Shown here in pieces: positions 45,594-54,409 of a DNA stretch of 64,000 bases. A program made the translations under genes and the position numbers. Numbering within the stretch: position 1 is the first letter of the stretch; the number at the start of each line of letters is the position of its first letter. The DNA is from an uncultured Roseobacter sp. (GTDB lineage: Bacteria > Pseudomonadota > Alphaproteobacteria > Rhodobacterales > Rhodobacteraceae), in the NCBI GenBank assembly GCA_947501635.1, contig CANMWT010000007.1, positions 1 through 64,000 on the forward strand. Reading direction: 5' to 3'. The notes under the pieces are model-generated. The model ran no database searches. It was given only the letters and a program-made list of their open reading frames with translations, and was not told the origin of the DNA.

Positions 45594-46577
45594 ATGACGT
45601 CCAATTCAGAAGACACCACGCCCGCACAGAAAATGTCGCGCCGCCAAATGCTGCGCACAGGCACAGTTGGCGCAGCCGCTGTGGCCGCATCCACCGTGAT
45701 GACCGCGCGCCACGCGGCGGCACAATCCTCTCCCACGACCCGAGAGCTGGAAGGCAAAACCGCTTTTGTGACTGGTGGCGCACGCGGCATCGGGCTGGCC
45801 TCGGCCGAAGAATTTGCAAAGGCCGGTGCCAATGTCGTCTTGTTCGACATCGCGACACCAAGCATGCCACACGTAAGCTATGCTTTGCCTAGCCAGGCCG
45901 ACCTCGCCGCAGCGCAGGCGCGGATCGAGGCGCTCGGAGCCCGGTGCATGACTTACCGGGGCGACGTGCGCAACTTGGAGGACCAGCAAGCCGCCATGCA
46001 GCAGGCGGTAGACCGCTTTGGCAGCCTCGACATCGTACTCGCCAATGCAGGCGTAGGTCATGCAGGCGCAATCGAGACTGTCACAGCGGGCGAAATCTCG
46101 ACACTCTACGAGGTCAACGTCGGCGGCTACATGAAAACGACACAGGCCGCCTTGCCGCATCTGCGGGCCGCCGGAGGGGGCAGGATCATCTATATCTCTT
46201 CGGGTCTCTCACGCACAGGCAATGGCATTTTTGGCTCTTACGGGGCGACAAAATGGGCCGTGAACGGCTTTGCCAAAAGTGCAGCACTGGCATATGGGCG
46301 CGAAAATATCATGTGCAACGTGGTAGCGCCTGGGCTGGTGCGCACACCTTTCGCCGACAATGAGGCGGTTCTGCGCGCAATTCTGCCGACCGCAGAGAAC
46401 CCGACCTTCGACGACGTGTCAGCGGCGATCGCATCCGGCAGCACGCTCGGCATCGGACATCACGAGGTCGAGGACATCGCAAAAGCTGTCATGTGGTTTG
46501 CAAGCGATGCGACCAAGCGCATGACGGGTGAGGTCATGGACGTCAGCTATGGGGATGCCGCACGCAGCGTCGGCTAA
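45594..46577 (+). CDS. Short-chain dehydrogenase/reductase with Tat signal
   Basis: A 327-residue SDR with a Tat signal in front: SRRQMLRTGTVGAAAVAAST to ARHAAA, cleavage near residue 45. The SDR core follows: cofactor motif TGGARGIG, NAG in LANAGVGH, catalytic Ser in ISSGLS, and YGATK (Tyr-x3-Lys). An AGGAG site lies 8 bases before the ATG at 45594. The enzyme would be exported folded with NAD(P), as known for glucose-fructose oxidoreductase, but most SDRs are cytoplasmic. Substrate unknown. Confidence 0.85.
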   Translation: MTSNSEDTTPAQKMSRRQMLRTGTVGAAAVAASTVMTARHAAAQSSPTTRELEGKTAFVTGGARGIGLASAEEFAKAGANVVLFDIATPSMPHVSYALPSQADLAAAQARIEALGARCMTYRGDVRNLEDQQAAMQQAVDRFGSLDIVLANAGVGHAGAIETVTAGEISTLYEVNVGGYMKTTQAALPHLRAAGGGRIIYISSGLSRTGNGIFGSYGATKWAVNGFAKSAALAYGRENIMCNVVAPGLVRTPFADNEAVLRAILPTAENPTFDDVSAAIASGSTLGIGHHEVEDIAKAVMWFASDATKRMTGEVMDVSYGDAARSVG

Positions 46578-46639
46578 GCCGAAAACACTGTGCCTCGCCG
46601 GTACTGGCGGGGCACACAAAACCAAAAGGAGCATCAATC

Positions 46640-47057
46640 ATGTGGAATGAAGCACTCAAGAAAGGCGGCGTTGCGGTCATCACAGGCGGGGGGCGAGCCG
46701 TGTCGGTCTGGCGAAAGCAAAGGTGGCGCGCAACTTGTCTGGTCTGGGCACCGATGTCAGGGCCGTCGAAACGGACGTAAGCGCCCACAAGCCGTCCAAC
46801 GGTTGGCCGATATCGCCTGCGACGCAGGACCGGACGCGCTGTTGATGAACACTGCGGGCGTCGCGCGACCCACAAAAGCCTGGGCGCATGCGGTCAATTT
46901 GCGTCGCACGTTTGAAGTCAATGTAGTCGGGGTCCTAAATGGCGCACAGAATTTTCTGCCCCGCATGATCGAGGCGGACAGGCCTGCCGTTGTCATCAAC
47001 ACGCTCTCGAAACAGGGCATCACGGCACCACCGGTCTATCCGGCGTCTGGTTTCTAA
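46640..47057 (+). pseudogene. Decayed short-chain dehydrogenase
   Basis: AAAAGGA precedes an ATG whose frame gives KKGGVAVITGGGR, the SDR cofactor loop. The sequence then jumps frame to VGLAKAKVARNLSGLGTDV and again to LADIACDAGPDALLMNTAGV and FEVNVVGVLNGAQNFLP, finally stopping at VYPASGF, inside the catalytic YxxxK. There are at least two frameshifts and the C-terminal half is missing. It was probably a second SDR behind the Tat-SDR. Confidence 0.82.
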
Positions 47058-47259
47058 AGCTCGTTGAATAGGATGCCTATGTGCCGACACCCGATGTCAT
47101 AGCAGCGCCACGACGTGCAGGGTGTGAGATTACTGATCTGCAAAACACCAAGTGCGACCTTGCGCGTGGAAATTTAAGCGTATTGGTCGTTAGCAACAGT
47201 ACAGTAATTATTTCCTTGATGAGATTTTTTGGATGGGGAACATCTACGAGAACCCGGAG

Positions 47260-47727
47260 CTACTGAAACAGTAATCCAACTAAATCACCGAAGCCCCAAA
47301 TCAGAGTTCCAAAAAATGCAGCGTAAATGGCGGGCTTATAGTACTTCAACGACTTGTCCGCGTTCTGGATAGCCTCTCTCTGACTGGTCATCGCGCCCTC
47401 TAGCTCCGTTACCAATTCATCCAAAACCGCAAGTCTTTCGTCGTCTGTCTGTTCTTTTAGTTCTCGCTTGATGAGCTTTACACTAACCGCGTCAGGTCGC
47501 AGACCGTGTAACGCCACTCTCACATCTGAGACGTACGCCAGACCAAATGCGAGAACTGCGATCATTACAACTACAGATCCCGAACGCGCGAACCATGTCC
47601 AATCTCCGGTACTTACACTAACGACCGCACCAAAAACTGGTGAAGACACTAACATGCCAATAATCATCCAGTGTTGAACACGTTCCGAGCGTGAAAAAAC
47701 ATGCTCTCTTTTTGGATGCTCTGCCAC
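47260..47727 (-). CDS. Hypothetical membrane protein, 155 residues
   Basis: Two N-terminal helices (WMIIGMLVSSPVFGAVVSVS; VVVMIAVLAFGLAYVSDV), a charged helical middle (LIKRELKEQTDDERLAVLDE) and a C-terminal helix (AIYAAFFGTLIWGFGDLVGL). It is the last island gene before the tRNA-Phe gene. Not an integrase. Function unknown. Confidence 0.65.
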   Translation of the reverse strand: MAEHPKREHVFSRSERVQHWMIIGMLVSSPVFGAVVSVSTGDWTWFARSGSVVVMIAVLAFGLAYVSDVRVALHGLRPDAVSVKLIKRELKEQTDDERLAVLDELVTELEGAMTSQREAIQNADKSLKYYKPAIYAAFFGTLIWGFGDLVGLLFQ

Positions 47728-47811
47728 TCAAACTCCTTAAATTTCACGAGACAAAAGTGAGACAATAGCCCCTCTGGGTCAATCTAAAATCTCGTAACTC
47801 TTTGATTTTAT

Positions 47812-47886
47812 TGGTGCCCGGGGGCGGAATCGAACCACCGACACGAGGATTTTCAATCCACTGCTCTACCCCTGAGCTACCCGGGC
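47812..47886 (-). tRNA. tRNA-Phe (GAA)
   Basis: The minus strand reads GCCCGGG...CCCGGGCACCA: 7-bp acceptor stem, D arm, anticodon loop TTGAAAA (anticodon GAA), T arm GGTGG-TTCGATT-CCGCC, discriminator A and an encoded CCA. The anticodon stem has one T-T mismatch. It is the right boundary of the island 32047-47811; downstream of its 3' end lies foreign-looking sequence. Confidence 0.95.
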
Positions 47887-48109
47887 ACGGGTGTCATCAA
47901 CATGACTGGGTGAGCGGGTTCTAGGAGGTTGCGGCTGGGGTGTCCAGCCTCTTTTTCATGTAAATGACCTGCGGATCCACGCGCGTGGCGCAATTTACAA
48001 CAGACACGCCTCCACGTCCGTCCCGCATGCGTTGGCGGTGGCGTAGGCGAGCCACACGGTATCCGCGCACGCACTGCCTATGCTGGTGCCCTGCGCTACG
48101 TCCAGCAGA

Positions 48110-48307
48110 TCAGTGCGGCGTCTGCCCTTTGTTGTCTTTTTCAGCTTTTTCAAGCGCTTCACCCAGATCCGCCGCATCCTCCAGATCATGGGACGGCACA
48201 GCATAACTGCCGTTAAACCAACGCGCCAGGTCAAGGTCGGCGCAGCGTTTCGAGCAGAAGGGACGCATTTTTTGTTGCGTCGGTCTTCCGCACATCGGGC
48301 AGGTCAT
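48110..48307 (-). CDS. yacG: DNA gyrase inhibitor YacG
   Basis: A 65-residue zinc protein: TCPMCGRPT and FCSKRCADLDLARWFNGSY supply four Cys ligands, then AVPSHDLEDA and an acidic tail. YacG binds the GyrB subunit and inhibits gyrase. It overlaps the RNase E/G gene by four bases (ATGA) and lies at the end of the infA-maf-rne-yacG unit. Confidence 0.93.
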   Translation of the reverse strand: MTCPMCGRPTQQKMRPFCSKRCADLDLARWFNGSYAVPSHDLEDAADLGEALEKAEKDNKGQTPH

Positions 48308-49326
48308 TGCAAAACCTCCGCCACTGGGGCGCGGGCCCGCTTGCGTTGCAGCTCGTAGTGCCCCAGAGGGGTCCAGCCGACCAGAGCTGTGTCGATATCA
48401 TCAGCCTTGAACCCCTGCCGGAGCGCGGTTTCAAAGGCGCGCCGGTCTTTTTTGGCCATCGGAGCCAGATCCAATACAATCTGCCCGCCCAGGCCACGCA
48501 CCCGCAACGCGCGTGGCAAGACACGCGCGCAGGCAAGGTTGGCCTTCACCCCCGCCGCCAGTGACGCATCCGCGCCAGTGTTCACGTCAACGGCCACCAA
48601 TGCGCGAGTAGGCTCAATATAGAGGAAAGCCCCCCCTTCCAAAGCGACCCGCGCCCCGCGTGCGGTCTCCAACGCGTCCAGAATACCGTGTGTTTCGAAC
48701 CCACCCGCATCGGTTGCGACCTCAGCGGGCGCGACCCAGTCACGCCATGCCAAAACGTGCGGGCCATCCCCCTGCACGAGCATTTCAGGACCAGCCCCCT
48801 CGTCACCGGCGACATCCATGGCGACGGCAACCATTGCCTCGATGTCCTCTGCGATGTCTTCGGCAGCCGCACCCTCGGCACAGGACCGCACGATCAGGCC
48901 GAAAGGTTCAGTGGACAATGCCTCATGCGCGATCTCAAGCAAGCGGTCACGCTCAGCCTCATCCTTGATGGAGCGGCTGATGTTCAGCCCCGGCGCATCT
49001 GGCGTCACGATGGCATAGCGGCTCTTGAACAAAAGCTTTTGTGACACGGGTATCGCCTTGCCGGGCTCTGCATATCCGCTGACCTGTACTTTGAGCGACT
49101 GACCCGGGGCCAAACCCTTGACCTGGCGCAAAAAAGCAGGGCCATCGGGCGTTTTGAGAAACATCCCCCCCTGCCCTTTGATCGGCCGGTCGGCCACCGC
49201 GCGATACACGGTGCCGATACGCGGCGCGCGCGGCTCGATCAGGAAATCATCAAGCTGCCCATCCACCATGAGTGCGGCCGCTTCATGCCCGTTAATGTGA
49301 TCAAGGACGATCGTACGGCCTTTCAT
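48304..49326 (-). CDS. Ribonuclease E/G-family protein
   Basis: A 340-residue protein of the RNase G/E family, shorter than full RNase E. The catalytic metal Asp residues are in [10 protein letters not shown] and [10 protein letters not shown], and the surrounding [16 protein letters not shown] is typical. No C-terminal scaffold or S1-type OB domain is obvious beyond the core. The start at 49326 overlaps maf by four bases. It degrades or matures RNA; this shorter form is usual in Rhodobacterales beside maf and yacG. Confidence 0.88.
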   Translation of the reverse strand: MKGRTIVLDHINGHEAAALMVDGQLDDFLIEPRAPRIGTVYRAVADRPIKGQGGMFLKTPDGPAFLRQVKGLAPGQSLKVQVSGYAEPGKAIPVSQKLLFKSRYAIVTPDAPGLNISRSIKDEAERDRLLEIAHEALSTEPFGLIVRSCAEGAAAEDIAEDIEAMVAVAMDVAGDEGAGPEMLVQGDGPHVLAWRDWVAPAEVATDAGGFETHGILDALETARGARVALEGGAFLYIEPTRALVAVDVNTGADASLAAGVKANLACARVLPRALRVRGLGGQIVLDLAPMAKKDRRAFETALRQGFKADDIDTALVGWTPLGHYELQRKRARAPVAEVLQ

Positions 49327-49892
49327 ACTGCCCCCATCTTCAGTCCCGCGGCGCGCAACAGATTTGCCGTTTCCGCCAGTGGCAACCCGACGATACCGGT
49401 GTAAGAGCCGCTGATCCACTGGATCATAACCGCGGCGGGCCCCTGAATGGCGTATCCCCCCGCCTTGCCTTGCCAGTCACCTGTGGCGATATAACCATCG
49501 ACATCAGCCCGCGAAAGCGGCTTCATGCGCACCAGACTGACCACGTCTTTCTCCCAAATCCGCTCGCCGGCGCGGACGGCCACGGCGGTGATAACCCGGT
49601 GGCGCCGCCCCGACATCAAAGACAAAAACCGTCGTGCTTCTGCCGCATCTTCGGGTTTGCCGAGGATGCGACGCCCCAAAGCGACGGTGGTATCGGCACA
49701 CAGCACAATGTCAGATGCCGCAGCTGGCACGGCACGGACTTTCTCGCGCGCCATGCGGCTGCAATAGGGGCGCGGCAGTTCATTGGCCTGTGGCGTTTCG
49801 TCAATCTCGGGCGCGCGGATTGCATCGGGGACAACGCCGATTTGCGCCAGCAATTCCTTGCGGCGCGCCGATCCGGACCCAAGAATAAGCAA
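49323..49892 (-). CDS. maf: Maf-family nucleotide pyrophosphatase
   Basis: A 189-residue Maf: [11 protein letters not shown], the acidic [27 protein letters not shown] and the C-terminal [12 protein letters not shown]. Maf proteins hydrolyse non-canonical or bulk nucleoside triphosphates such as dTTP or UTP. The start is a TTG at 49892, three bases after the infA stop, because no ATG or GTG fits. Translationally linked to its neighbours. Confidence 0.92.
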   Translation of the reverse strand: MLILGSGSARRKELLAQIGVVPDAIRAPEIDETPQANELPRPYCSRMAREKVRAVPAAASDIVLCADTTVALGRRILGKPEDAAEARRFLSLMSGRRHRVITAVAVRAGERIWEKDVVSLVRMKPLSRADVDGYIATGDWQGKAGGYAIQGPAAVMIQWISGSYTGIVGLPLAETANLLRAAGLKMGAV

Positions 49893-49895
49893 GGG

Positions 49896-50114
49896 TTATT
49901 TGAAGCGGTAGTTGATCCGACCCTTTGTCAGATCATATGGGGTCATTTCGACCTGCACCTTGTCGCCTGCCAGAACACGGATGCGGTTCTTGCGCATCTT
50001 GCCTGCCGTATGTGCGATAATCTCATGGCCGTTTTCAAGCTCGACCCGGAATGTCGCATTAGGCAGGAGTTCCTTCACGACACCGGGGAATTCGAGCGTA
50101 TCTTCCTTGGCCAT
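49896..50114 (-). CDS. infA: Translation initiation factor IF-1
   Basis: A 72-residue S1-fold protein, the usual length: [20 protein letters not shown] and [20 protein letters not shown], ending GRINYRFK. Binds the A site of the 30S subunit during initiation. First gene of the infA-maf-rne-yacG unit. Confidence 0.98.
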   Translation of the reverse strand: MAKEDTLEFPGVVKELLPNATFRVELENGHEIIAHTAGKMRKNRIRVLAGDKVQVEMTPYDLTKGRINYRFK

Positions 50115-50191
50115 GTTCTCTCCTGTAAAACGCGCCCACGTGATGTGGACGCCGCTTAAATGGGCGCATTTGCGAATATTTTCAAGTGAAA

Positions 50192-51067
50192 TCAGCTTAA
50201 TTTGCAGATTGATGCCGTCTCTGCGCGCCCATCCTGCTCTGTCCAGTGCTTTCGCCCCAACACAACGCCATCCGCGCGCACATGCGAGACCGCCTGCAGG
50301 TCAACTTCGGCATAGGTCCAGCCCGGCTGATTGAGTGTCCCCTCAGCCAGAACGCCCGTCTGTGGAAAACCAGTATCGGGCGGGCCGAACACTCCACCTG
50401 CTCCGGTGGACACATCCACCGCGTCGGACCAGTCCACCTGTCCGACGACGGAAGACATCACAGCGACACATTGGTTTTCAAGCGCGCGTGCCATGGCCCC
50501 GATGCGGACACGCCAGTATCCCGCAAGCGCTTCGGTGCAAGAAGGCACCAGAATAACATCGCAATCAGCCAAGGCCCGCCCCAAAAGCGGGAACTCTGCA
50601 TCATAGCAGATCAGGATGCCCAGTTTGCCAAGCTCGGTTTCAAACACGCGCAAGGGGCCACCACCCGCGACATGCCAAGCCTCTCGCTCAAAGCGGGTCA
50701 TGATCTGCTTGTCCTGCTGACCGATCCGCCCGCTTGGCGTCACAAGCCGCGCGCGGTTGACGGGCCGGTCTGCGGTCGCCGCGGGGCCGGATGCCGCGAG
50801 AATATGAACCCTGTGCTCTGCAGCGAGCTTTGCGTGCAGTTTGTCGGCCTCTGCCAGACGGTCTGAAACAGCATAGAGCGATGCTTCAAGATCGGACGCG
50901 ACCGCAAGCCCGGCCAGCGTTGCAAGTTCCATTGCGCCATATTCGGGAAACACAAGCAAGTCAGCATCAGCCTCAGCGGCGTGTCTCACCCAGTCCGCGA
51001 TCTTGTCTTCGTAGTGGGCCCAGGACTGCAGGAAATCCAGCGGATAGGCGGCGGTTGCAACTTTCAT
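50192..51067 (-). CDS. Carbon-nitrogen hydrolase (nitrilase superfamily)
   Basis: A 291-residue protein with the nitrilase triad: Glu in [12 protein letters not shown], Lys in [12 protein letters not shown], Cys in [11 protein letters not shown]. Members cleave amides, nitriles or ureido groups. The ATG at 51067 has GGAG 6 bases upstream. Divergent from the sirtuin gene. Substrate not readable. Confidence 0.88.
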   Translation of the reverse strand: MKVATAAYPLDFLQSWAHYEDKIADWVRHAAEADADLLVFPEYGAMELATLAGLAVASDLEASLYAVSDRLAEADKLHAKLAAEHRVHILAASGPAATADRPVNRARLVTPSGRIGQQDKQIMTRFEREAWHVAGGGPLRVFETELGKLGILICYDAEFPLLGRALADCDVILVPSCTEALAGYWRVRIGAMARALENQCVAVMSSVVGQVDWSDAVDVSTGAGGVFGPPDTGFPQTGVLAEGTLNQPGWTYAEVDLQAVSHVRADGVVLGRKHWTEQDGRAETASICKLS

Positions 51068-51187
51068 GTCGGGCTCCGGTTTTTTCGATGTAACCGTCTC
51101 GAAAATCAAAGAGCAGCGCAAGAGGTCATCGCCCTTTGACAGGAGCATCCCACCTGTGGAACACAACCTCACGAGAGGGGCGAAAAC

Positions 51188-51880
51188 ATGCAAAAAATCG
51201 TGATACTGACAGGTGCCGGGATATCAGCCGAAAGCGGGTTGGGCACGTTCCGCGCCGAAGGCGGGCTTTGGGCAGAGCACCGCATTGAAGATGTGGCGAC
51301 ACCCGAAGGGTTTGCGCGCAATCCGAAACTGGTTGTGGATTTTTACAATGCGCGGCGTGCGCAGGCTGCCGAAGCTGAACCCAATGCAGGTCATCTGGCT
51401 CTTTCACGTTTGGAAAAAGACTTTGCCGGCGAGGTGGTTCTGGTCACTCAGAATGTGGACGACCTGCACGAAAAGGCAGGAAGCAGGCGTGTCATGCACA
51501 TGCATGGGGCTCTCAAGGGCGCGTTGTGCGGCCGGTGCGAGCACCGCTGGGAAGCGCCGCTTGTCATGGCCCCCGGCGACAGTTGCCCCCAGTGCACCCA
51601 ACCGGCTGCACGGCCCGATATCGTCTGGTTCGGAGAAATGCCCTACGACATGGAGCAAATCTACGAACACCTCTCCGAAGCGGATCTCTTTGTCAGCATC
51701 GGCACATCCGGCAACGTCTATCCGGCCGCCGGTTTTGTTTCCGAAGCGCGCCGGCATGGCGCGAGATGCATGGAGTTCAACCTCGAGCCGTCTGCGGTGG
51801 GCGGGCTTTTCAACGACATTCGGATCGGTCCCGCGACCCAGACCTTGCCGGAATGGGTCGCGGAAGTCCTGGCAAACTAG
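51188..51880 (+). CDS. cobB: NAD-dependent protein deacylase (sirtuin)
   Basis: A 230-residue class III sirtuin: ILTGAGISAESGLGTFR, QNVDDLHEKAG, catalytic His in MHMHGALKG, zinc Cys pairs LCGRC and CPQC, then ARPDIVWFGE and GTSGNVYPAAGF. Removes acetyl or succinyl groups from lysine with NAD. It may be a class III desuccinylase, as the Tyr/Arg acyl-pocket residues (YNARRAQ) are present. Confidence 0.93.
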   Translation: MQKIVILTGAGISAESGLGTFRAEGGLWAEHRIEDVATPEGFARNPKLVVDFYNARRAQAAEAEPNAGHLALSRLEKDFAGEVVLVTQNVDDLHEKAGSRRVMHMHGALKGALCGRCEHRWEAPLVMAPGDSCPQCTQPAARPDIVWFGEMPYDMEQIYEHLSEADLFVSIGTSGNVYPAAGFVSEARRHGARCMEFNLEPSAVGGLFNDIRIGPATQTLPEWVAEVLAN

Positions 51881-51886
51881 CCGAGG

Positions 51887-52378
51887 CTAGTTGCCGGCGT
51901 TGTGTTGCATGGAACCATGGCCCATCGCCCCGTGATCAGGCTTGCGTTCATTGTCCACAGGCACCGAGATCGTAATGTCGCCTGCGTTTTCAAAGGACAG
52001 GGTGACCTCGACTGTTCCGCCCTGATCAAGCGTCTTTGTGAGGCCCATGAACATCACATGGTCGCCACCGCGTGCCATCACATGGCTTTCGCCGGCAGCG
52101 ATTACGATGCCACCTTCGATTTCGGTCATTTTCATGATGCCGTCGCCCTGATCGATATGGGTATGCAGTTCCACCCGTTTGGCGACGGTTGAGCTGGCAG
52201 CCACGAGGCGGTCCGCGCTGTCGCCGGTGTTCTGAATGATCATAAAGGCAGCACCGGTCGGTGCGTTCGGGCGTGACACCCGTGCATAGGGGTCACTGAC
52301 AACAATGTCGGCAAGTCCCAGCGCGGGCATGGAGATAAGCGCCGCAACTGCGGCTGTACGGATAAAGATAGAGGACAT
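51887..52378 (-). CDS. Periplasmic copper chaperone PCu(A)C
   Basis: A 163-residue protein with a signal peptide (FIRTAAVAALISMPALGLA). The Cu(I)-binding His/Met set of the family is seen: VELHTHIDQGDGIMKM, GESHVMARGG and HVMFMGL. The C-terminal tail is His/Met-rich (DHGAMGHGSMQHNAGN). Delivers copper to cytochrome oxidase assembly. Convergent with the sirtuin; the DUF2946-like gene lies upstream on the same strand. Confidence 0.9.
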   Translation of the reverse strand: MSSIFIRTAAVAALISMPALGLADIVVSDPYARVSRPNAPTGAAFMIIQNTGDSADRLVAASSTVAKRVELHTHIDQGDGIMKMTEIEGGIVIAAGESHVMARGGDHVMFMGLTKTLDQGGTVEVTLSFENAGDITISVPVDNERKPDHGAMGHGSMQHNAGN

Positions 52379-52421
52379 AAGTCCCTCCTGAAGTATTTTG
52401 TGTTTGGTCTGTTTGGCGAGA

Positions 52422-52772
52422 TCAAACGCGAGGCGGCGGCGCCCGGGACCAAAAGGATGCCGCAGGCCAGACAGCAGTCACCACAGGGTGCAAAGCATGC
52501 GTGTAGGCCGTCTCGGCCAGTCTTTCGGGAGGCGTGTCCAGAAGGGTTGGTTTGCCTTCGGCAAGGGTCAGAACGCAGTCCGGACAGATATGCGCGGCCT
52601 GCGTCGGCTGGCCTTCGCTGTCGATATAGACCACGACAACCTGATCCCCGATGCAGATTTCCACCTGACCGGTTGCGGCCGCCGCGCCGCGCGCGATGGC
52701 CATGCTCTGCCCGGTCAAGGTCAGCATCAGGGCCAGAAGAAAGCCACCCAAAGGTTTCAGACAAGCGCGCAT
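52422..52772 (-). CDS. DUF2946-like secreted small protein
   Basis: A 116-residue protein with a signal peptide (LGGFLLALMLTLTGQSMA) and a Cys pair in AAHICPDCVLTLAEG. Similar proteins sit beside PCu(A)C genes; the Cys pair and context suggest a copper link. The ATG at 52772 is chosen because the signal peptide begins there. Confidence 0.65.
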   Translation of the reverse strand: MRACLKPLGGFLLALMLTLTGQSMAIARGAAAATGQVEICIGDQVVVVYIDSEGQPTQAAHICPDCVLTLAEGKPTLLDTPPERLAETAYTHALHPVVTAVWPAASFWSRAPPPRV

Positions 52773-52824
52773 ATCGTGCAGGGATATATGCGGTTTACCG
52801 ACCTTCCGCCAGCGCAAACGAAAA

Positions 52825-52850
52825 GGCCCCGCTTGTTTCCAAGCAGGGCC
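52825..52850 (-). terminator. Rho-independent terminator of rpmB
   Basis: On the minus strand GGCCCTGCTTG-GAAA-CAAGCGGGGCC (one mismatch) is followed by TTTTC, about 40 bases after the L28 stop. Confidence 0.8.
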
Positions 52851-52887
52851 GTTCACGTCTGGTTCAGTCGTCCCTCAGGACAGGGTT

Positions 52888-53187
52888 TCAGGACAGGGCT
52901 TCAGCTGTTCCCGAAGCCTTCTTGATGGCTTTCTTGACCTTTAGCGCGTTAGGCGACAGTTCGCTGTCTTTCGCCTTGGCCATGAACTTGTCCAGACCAC
53001 CGCGGTGATCGACAGTCCGAAGCGCCGCTGCCGAAATGCGGAACTTGAAACCACGGCCCAGTGCCTCGGACTGCAGCGTGACATCGTTCAGGTTCGGCAG
53101 GAAACGCCGACGGGTTTTGTTATTGGCGTGGCTGACGTTATTGCCAGTCATTGGGCCTTTTCCGGTCAATTCGCAAACGCGCGACAT
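52888..53187 (-). CDS. rpmB: Ribosomal protein L28
   Basis: A 99-residue L28: [32 protein letters not shown] and the C-terminal helix [10 protein letters not shown]. Component of the large ribosomal subunit. It is followed by a clear terminator. Confidence 0.97.
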   Translation of the reverse strand: MSRVCELTGKGPMTGNNVSHANNKTRRRFLPNLNDVTLQSEALGRGFKFRISAAALRTVDHRGGLDKFMAKAKDSELSPNALKVKKAIKKASGTAEALS

Positions 53188-53333
53188 GGGTTCATCCTTT
53201 TTTCTCAGGTCGCACCGGCGGTCCGGTGAACGACAAAGGGGGCGGCCTCAGGCCACGCCCCGGAAATTCGTTTGCTGGCTTTAGTGGGAATCGCGCGCCC
53301 GGTCAACCCAAGCGATACGCGAATTGCACAGTT

Positions 53334-54314
53334 TCATGAGCGGCTCTTGCCCAGCTCGGCCAAAAAGGCTTGCGCGGCCACGGATGGCGGCATGTCTCCG
53401 CGGGCGACATCGGCACCAAAAGCATCCAGAAGCGCCCGCGCCGCGCCGGTATCAAGCTGCGCGAGCATCGCATTGCGGACTTCCTGGCCAAACCAGTACC
53501 GCGCCTGATCCGACCTGTTCTTTTCCCAAAAGCCTTGTTGCTTGCGCCACGTCACCAGCGCCTCGATGTCGCGCCACACCTCTGTGAGGCCGTTTTCCTC
53601 CAGCGCCGACACCATCATCGCCTTGGGGTAGCCATCCGGATCTTGCGGCCGTTTGCGCAACAGCCGCAAAGCGCCTGCATAATCCGCGCAGGTCCGCGTT
53701 GCAGCAGGCTTGAGATCTCCATCAGCCTTGTTGATGAGGATCATATCCGCAATTTCCATGATCCCGCGCTTGACCCCCTGCAGTTCATCGCCACCCGCCG
53801 GGGCCAGAAGCAACAGGAACAGATCGGAAATCTCGGCAACCACTGTTTCGGACTGCCCGACGCCCACAGTCTCGATCAATACGACGTCAAATCCAGCGCC
53901 TTCACACAGCGCAACCGCTTCGCGCGACCGCCGCGCCACCCCGCCCAGATGCGTCTGGCTGGGTGACGGCCGGATAAAGGCGTTCGCTTCGCGCGACAGC
54001 CGGTCCATCCGCGTCTTGTCACCCAGAATTGACCCGCCCGATCGAGCCGAGGAAGGGTCAACGGCCAGCACGGCCACCTTTTTGCCCAGACCGACCATCA
54101 TCATGCCGAAGCTTTCGATAAAGGTCGACTTGCCGACCCCAGGAGTTCCCGACAGGCCGATACGCAGCGCCTGACGGTCCTTGGGCAGATATTGCAAAAG
54201 CTCCATGGCTTGCGCGCGATGGTCTGCACGCCCGCTTTCGGCAAGCGTGATCGCACGTGCAAGGGCGCGCCTTTCGCCCCCGGCTACTCTTGTCGCCAAA
54301 TCCTTGATGTCCAT
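53334..54314 (-). CDS. meaB: MeaB/ArgK-family GTPase
   Basis: A 326-residue G3E GTPase: G1 GLSGTPGVGKSTFIES, VLAVDPSSARSGGSILGDKT, VLIETVGVGQSE and G4 NKADGD. MeaB protects and reloads methylmalonyl-CoA mutase with B12. An ATG at 54314 is preferred over a GTG at 54320. Divergent from hrpB; no mutase gene is in the window. Confidence 0.93.
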   Translation of the reverse strand: MDIKDLATRVAGGERRALARAITLAESGRADHRAQAMELLQYLPKDRQALRIGLSGTPGVGKSTFIESFGMMMVGLGKKVAVLAVDPSSARSGGSILGDKTRMDRLSREANAFIRPSPSQTHLGGVARRSREAVALCEGAGFDVVLIETVGVGQSETVVAEISDLFLLLLAPAGGDELQGVKRGIMEIADMILINKADGDLKPAATRTCADYAGALRLLRKRPQDPDGYPKAMMVSALEENGLTEVWRDIEALVTWRKQQGFWEKNRSDQARYWFGQEVRNAMLAQLDTGAARALLDAFGADVARGDMPPSVAAQAFLAELGKSRS

Positions 54315-54409
54315 GCGCACCCGTTCCGCCTTGCCTGAAAAGGTTTTCCGGCACGGGCGCGGGAATGTCCAGAGCTTGGCGCGCCGGTTGCCTTCCGCTA
54401 AGCAGTGTC

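Noticed and set aside
47260-47727. A possible integrase next to tRNA-Phe
   Set aside because: The gene there encodes a three-helix membrane protein without any recombinase motif, so no integrase is visible in the island.
47995-48234. A minus-strand frame running from yacG past its stop toward the tRNA
   Set aside because: It mostly overlaps yacG in another frame and has no separate start site.
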